The notes under the pieces were generated by a model. The model was not told the origin of the DNA. It did no database searches and worked only from the letters and a program-made list of their open reading frames with translations. Below, piece after piece: positions 61,276 to 64,000 of a stretch of DNA of 64,000 nucleotides. The stretch is from Streptomyces alboflavus (lineage in GTDB: Bacteria; Actinomycetota; Actinomycetes; Streptomycetales; Streptomycetaceae). A program made the position numbers and the translations under genes. Position 1 is the stretch's first letter. Each line of letters starts with the position of its first letter. The stretch spans positions 1-64,000 of the forward strand of contig NZ_JNXT01000048.1 in NCBI RefSeq assembly GCF_000716675.1, read 5' to 3'.

Positions 61276-62391
61276 TCAGAGCCAGCCGTTTCGCTTCAAC
61301 GTGCGGTGGATCGTGTAGCAGACCGTGCCGATCAGGCCGAGCACCATCGGGTAGCCGAAGCGCCAGTGCAGCTCCGGCATGTGGTCGAAGTTCATGCCGT
61401 ACACGCCGCACACGGCCGTCGGTACGGCGATGATGGCCGCCCAGGACGTGATCTTGCGCATGTCCTCGTTCTGGGCGACGGCGGCCTGGGCGAGGTTGGC
61501 CTGGAGGATGGAGTTGAGGAGTTCGTCGAAGCCGAGGACCTGCTCCTGGACGCGCGCGAGGTGGTCGGCGACGTCGCGGAAGTACTTCTGGATGTCGGGG
61601 TCGACGAGCCGCATGGGCCGCTCGCTGAGCAGCTGCATGGGGCGGAGGAGCGGCGACACGGCGCGCTTGAACTCCAGGACCTCGCGCTTGAGCTGGTAGA
61701 TCCGCCCGGCGTCGACACCGCGCGAGACGCCCTTGCCGGTGGCCGCGAACACCTCGTTCTCGACGTCGTCGATGTCGACCTGCATGGCGTCGGCCACCGC
61801 GAGGTAGCCGTCGACGACGTGGTCGGCGATGGTGTGCAGGACCGAGGAGGGGCCCTTGGCGAGCAGCTCCGGCTCGTCCTGGAGGCGGCGGCGCAGCGCG
61901 CGCAGCGAGCCGTGGCCGCCGTGCCGGACGGTGATGAAGAAGTCCCGGCCGGTGAAGCACATGACCTCGCCGGTCTCGACGACCTCGCTGGTGGCGGTCA
62001 GCTCGGCGTGCTCGACGTAGTGGATGGTCTTGAAGACCGTGAAGAGCGTGTCGTCGTAGCGCTCCAGCTTGGGCCGCTGGTGGGCGTGGACGGCGTCCTC
62101 CACGGCCAGCGGGTGCAGCCCGAACTCGGCGGCGATCCCGGCGAACTCGGCCTCCGTCGGCTCGTGCAGGCCGATCCAGGCGAAGCCCCCGTCGCGGCGC
62201 ACCTGGAGCATCGCCTCGTGCGGCGTCAGGGTGTCGTCGCAGGCGACGCGGCGGCCGTCGCGGTAGACGGCGCAGTCGACGACGGCGGAGACGGCGCTGG
62301 GGTCGCGGGTGGCGTCGTACGAGCTGTAGGAGGTGCTGTCCTTGCGCTGGGACGGGCGCACGGCGTCACGCAGGTCACGGATCATCGACAT
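61276..62391 (-). CDS. corA: CorA-family magnesium/cobalt transporter
   Basis: 371 residues from ATG 62391 (AAGGAG 7 nt upstream). A large cytoplasmic domain (IGLHEPTEAEFAGIAAEFGL, HPLAVEDAVHAHQRPKLERY) is followed by two C-terminal transmembrane helices with the selectivity motif YGMNFDHMPEL between them (GMN near residue 331). Forms a pentameric Mg2+ channel. It is transcribed toward a hypothetical gene 31 nt downstream. Together with the MgtE-like gene at 58369 it makes this part of the window a magnesium-related neighbourhood. Confidence 0.93.
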   Translation of the reverse strand: MSMIRDLRDAVRPSQRKDSTSYSSYDATRDPSAVSAVVDCAVYRDGRRVACDDTLTPHEAMLQVRRDGGFAWIGLHEPTEAEFAGIAAEFGLHPLAVEDAVHAHQRPKLERYDDTLFTVFKTIHYVEHAELTATSEVVETGEVMCFTGRDFFITVRHGGHGSLRALRRRLQDEPELLAKGPSSVLHTIADHVVDGYLAVADAMQVDIDDVENEVFAATGKGVSRGVDAGRIYQLKREVLEFKRAVSPLLRPMQLLSERPMRLVDPDIQKYFRDVADHLARVQEQVLGFDELLNSILQANLAQAAVAQNEDMRKITSWAAIIAVPTAVCGVYGMNFDHMPELHWRFGYPMVLGLIGTVCYTIHRTLKRNGWL

Positions 62392-62835
62392 GGGCAGGCT
62401 CCTTCGACGAAAGGGCCGCCGGCGACGGGTGGAACTGCCCGGAATGGGGACGTCCTGCTGCGGGATCTGGCACGTCCACAAAGCGGGGAGCACCGCACCG
62501 TCGCGGTGGCAGCAACGCTACTGATGCAGATCAGGTGAAACGCGGTGCTCTTCCGTCGTGCGCGGTACGGTCCGGATGCGGACGCTTCGTCCGGGAGGGG
62601 CCGTGCGCGCGGCCGCAGCTACGCTGCTGCGGGACGTTCAGCGGGCGGAAGAGCGAGTGGTACTGCACGGTCGACTTCGATCCACTGCAGCCCCACCTCC
62701 TCCGGCCGGTCCCCCGTAGGGGAGGTCCCTGGCGCGTAAGGCGCCGTCCTGCGTCCGGGCTTGAAGGCGACGCTTCTGCGTGCTGCCCGGGCCAGCGGCC
62801 AACAGTATCAGCCGACCGGCAGCCGAACCCCCACC
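62392..62835. other. Divergent intergenic region between corA and the SUFU gene
   Basis: About 445 bp. It holds the corA leader and promoter (not identified) and minor hairpins, such as GGCGC-GTAAG-GCGCC near 62732. I looked for a magnesium riboswitch on the corA side and saw no recognisable M-box or similar element. Short frames here have no family resemblance. Confidence 0.5.
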
Positions 62836-62863
62836 TTTACCCATCACTGACGAGTTCTATGCT
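62836..62863 (+). promoter_or_regulatory. Promoter of the SUFU gene, probably leaderless
   Basis: TTTACC (62836-62841), spacer 16 nt, TATGCT (62858-62863), then 6 nt to ATG 62870. This is one of the best leaderless promoter matches in the window. Confidence 0.55.
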
Positions 62864-62869
62864 CGCGTC

Positions 62870-63454
62870 ATGGCTGATGTTCTTGCGCTGGTCGAGGCCC
62901 GTCTCCGTAGTGGCCTGGGGGAACCGGACGCACGCGCGGCGGTGACGTTCCTGGGCACGGACCGCATCGAAGTGGTGCGCTTCACGGACGGGGACGTCGT
63001 GCGGTACGCCACGCTCGGCATGTCCGCCCACCCGATGACCGACCCCACGGCCGTGCTCGCCGACCCCGTGCAGGGGCCGCGCGCCGAACTGGTCCTGTCC
63101 GTACGCGGCGGGCTCGTCGACACCGACAAGGTGCTGCGCCCCCTGGCCGTGCTCGCCGCCTCCCCGCAGGTGGAAGGCCTCGTGGTCGCGCCGGGCGCCT
63201 CCCTGGACGTGGGCGAGCCGCTGTGGCCCGGTGCGCCGTTCACCTCGGTCCTCGTCGCCGAGCCCGGCGGCCTCGTCGAGGACCTGGACCTGGACGCGCC
63301 CATGGACCCCGTCCAGTTCCTGCCGCTGCTCCCGATGACGCCCAACGAGGCGGCGTGGAAGCGGGTGCACGGGGCGGGGGCGCTTCAGGAGCGGTGGCTG
63401 AACAGCGGCACGGACCTGCGCGATCCGCTGCGCAAGTCCGTGTCCCTGGACTGA
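62870..63454 (+). CDS. Suppressor-of-fused (SUFU) domain protein
   Basis: 194 residues from ATG 62870, chosen because TATGCT lies 6 nt upstream; an in-frame ATG at 62780 would add 30 Pro-rich residues. The SUFU-type domain spans nearly the whole protein: VRYATLGMSAHPMTDP, GPRAELVLSVRGG, LRPLAVLAASPQVEGLVVAP, FLPLLPMTPNEAAWKRVHGA. Bacterial SUFU proteins are widespread, with scattered roles (some are immunity proteins to polymorphic toxins). No toxin gene is adjacent here. Converges on the MFS gene with an 18-nt gap. Confidence 0.88.
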   Translation: MADVLALVEARLRSGLGEPDARAAVTFLGTDRIEVVRFTDGDVVRYATLGMSAHPMTDPTAVLADPVQGPRAELVLSVRGGLVDTDKVLRPLAVLAASPQVEGLVVAPGASLDVGEPLWPGAPFTSVLVAEPGGLVEDLDLDAPMDPVQFLPLLPMTPNEAAWKRVHGAGALQERWLNSGTDLRDPLRKSVSLD

Positions 63455-63472
63455 ACGTCCGCCCCGGCCGGG

Positions 63473-64000
63473 TCAGTTGGCGAAGACGGTCACGCCGTCC
63501 TCGGTCGCGTGCCGGGTCTCAAGATCCTCGGCCTCGTGGGTGAGCGCGGCGCGCCGCGCCCACACCACGACCGCGCCGAGCAGGGCCGTGACGGCCGCGA
63601 CCACGAACGGGATGTGGATGTCGCTCCACTCCTCGATCTTCGGCGCGAAGTAGGGGGCCGCGGCGGCCGCGAACCAGCGCACGAAGTTGTATCCGGCGCT
63701 GGCCACGGGCCGGGGCGCGTCCGAGACGCCGAGGGCGAGCTCCGTGTAGACGGTGTTGTTCACGCCGATGAAGGCCCCGGACAGGATGGTGCAGACGACG
63801 GCGGCGGTGTGGTTGCCGTACCCGAGTACGAGGACGTCCGCGGCGAGCAGCACCAGTGAACCGCCGAGCACCTTCAGGGAGCCGAACCGCTTCTGGAGCC
63901 GGGGCGCGACGAGTACCGAGAACACCGCGAGCAGCACGCCCCAGGCGAAGAACACCGCACCCGACTTGTACGGGGTCATGTTCAGGACGAACGGCGTGAA
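63473..64000 (-). CDS. MFS transporter, N-terminal part beyond window
   Basis: The C-terminal 175 residues of a major facilitator; the frame is open to base 64000. About five hydrophobic segments are visible, including GAVFFAWGVLLAVFSVLVAP followed by RLQKRFGSLKVLGG, and TILSGAFIGVNNTVYTELAL. PYFAPKIEEWSDIHIPFVVA precedes the last helix. The SDAPRPVASAGYNFVRWFA segment is typical of drug-type (EmrB/Bcr-like) facilitators. The substrate cannot be read from this half. Confidence 0.88.
   Translation of the reverse strand, partial: FTPFVLNMTPYKSGAVFFAWGVLLAVFSVLVAPRLQKRFGSLKVLGGSLVLLAADVLVLGYGNHTAAVVCTILSGAFIGVNNTVYTELALGVSDAPRPVASAGYNFVRWFAAAAAPYFAPKIEEWSDIHIPFVVAAVTALLGAVVVWARRAALTHEAEDLETRHATEDGVTVFAN

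Noticed and set aside
62392..62870. Magnesium riboswitch upstream of corA
   Set aside because: I looked for a conserved M-box-like layout on the minus strand and saw only short, isolated hairpins. A covariance search would be needed to be certain.
62870..63454. Immunity gene of a polymorphic toxin (SUFU domain)
   Set aside because: No toxin, secretion or repeat-cassette gene is adjacent. The neighbours are a convergent MFS gene and corA.

Overview
The window is chromosomal DNA from a Streptomyces or a very close relative. GC is very high throughout. The gene set is actinobacterial (mycothiol MshB, a TypA/LpqW neighbourhood, tandem Opp/BldK-type transporters, an ECF sigma with anti-sigma, HtrA and TatB, FolP2 and DUF3117), and starts are often GTG or TTG. 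From memory, the gene order matches the S. coelicolor region from about SCO5103 to SCO5160. It also matches the M. tuberculosis block Rv1165 to Rv1239 (typA, lpqW, mshB, fdxC, dapC, dapE, LOG, folP2, tagA, sigE, rseA, htrA, tatB, mrp, corA). I could not align sequences to check this. Most of the window is therefore conserved core chromosome. I see no phage, insertion sequence, CRISPR array, tRNA, rRNA or secondary-metabolite cluster.

Layout. 1-7544 (minus): a truncated TPM-domain membrane protein, a secreted PAF-acetylhydrolase-like hydrolase, then an Sdh1-type succinate dehydrogenase operon headed by a small conserved protein of unknown role. 8115-12592 (plus): an LpqW-like lipoprotein and the GTPase TypA. 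13080-25388 (plus): two complete five-gene oligopeptide ABC operons in tandem (binding lipoprotein, two permeases, two ATPases), separated by a minus-strand Uma2-family gene. 26031-28202 (minus): an S9 peptidase. It may digest imported peptides, but that is inference.

28414-32729 (plus): a 64-residue membrane protein, MshB, a DUF6113-like membrane protein, and a large membrane-anchored PG_binding_4 protein. 32920-36831 (plus): a tightly packed ABC exporter plus two-component system. 36914-40260 (minus): two tandem SirB1-family paralogues and a GNAT acetyltransferase. 40404-48286 (mostly plus): ferredoxin FdxA, lysine/diaminopimelate genes dapC and dapE, a LOG-type phosphoribohydrolase, FolP2 (minus), a DivIVA-like protein and TagA. 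Two cell-envelope genes on the minus strand sit between dapC and dapE.

48330-55552: enoyl-CoA hydratase, DUF3117, an O-methyltransferase with an apparent ATT start, then the envelope-stress set of ECF sigma, anti-sigma, HtrA protease and TatB. 55840-64000: a Streptomyces hypothetical, the Fe-S carrier Mrp, a DUF1003 membrane protein overlapping a soluble MgtE/CBS protein, a lipoprotein, a hypothetical, CorA, a SUFU-domain protein and a truncated MFS transporter.

Two features cut across the window. First, at least nine start codons have a TANNNT -10 hexamer 6-7 nt upstream and no convincing ribosome site, as expected for leaderless mRNAs. Second, intergenic spaces carry a recurring inverted repeat (about nine copies of a motif resembling AGCCCGTCCGGCGNTTGAGG), a second common repeat near 49820, and several short tandem repeats at convergent gene ends. 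I found no convincing undescribed multi-gene system. The best leads are the small Sdh-linked protein, the ATT start, the soluble MgtE/DUF1003 pair, the pABA-loop-less FolP2 and the repeat families.
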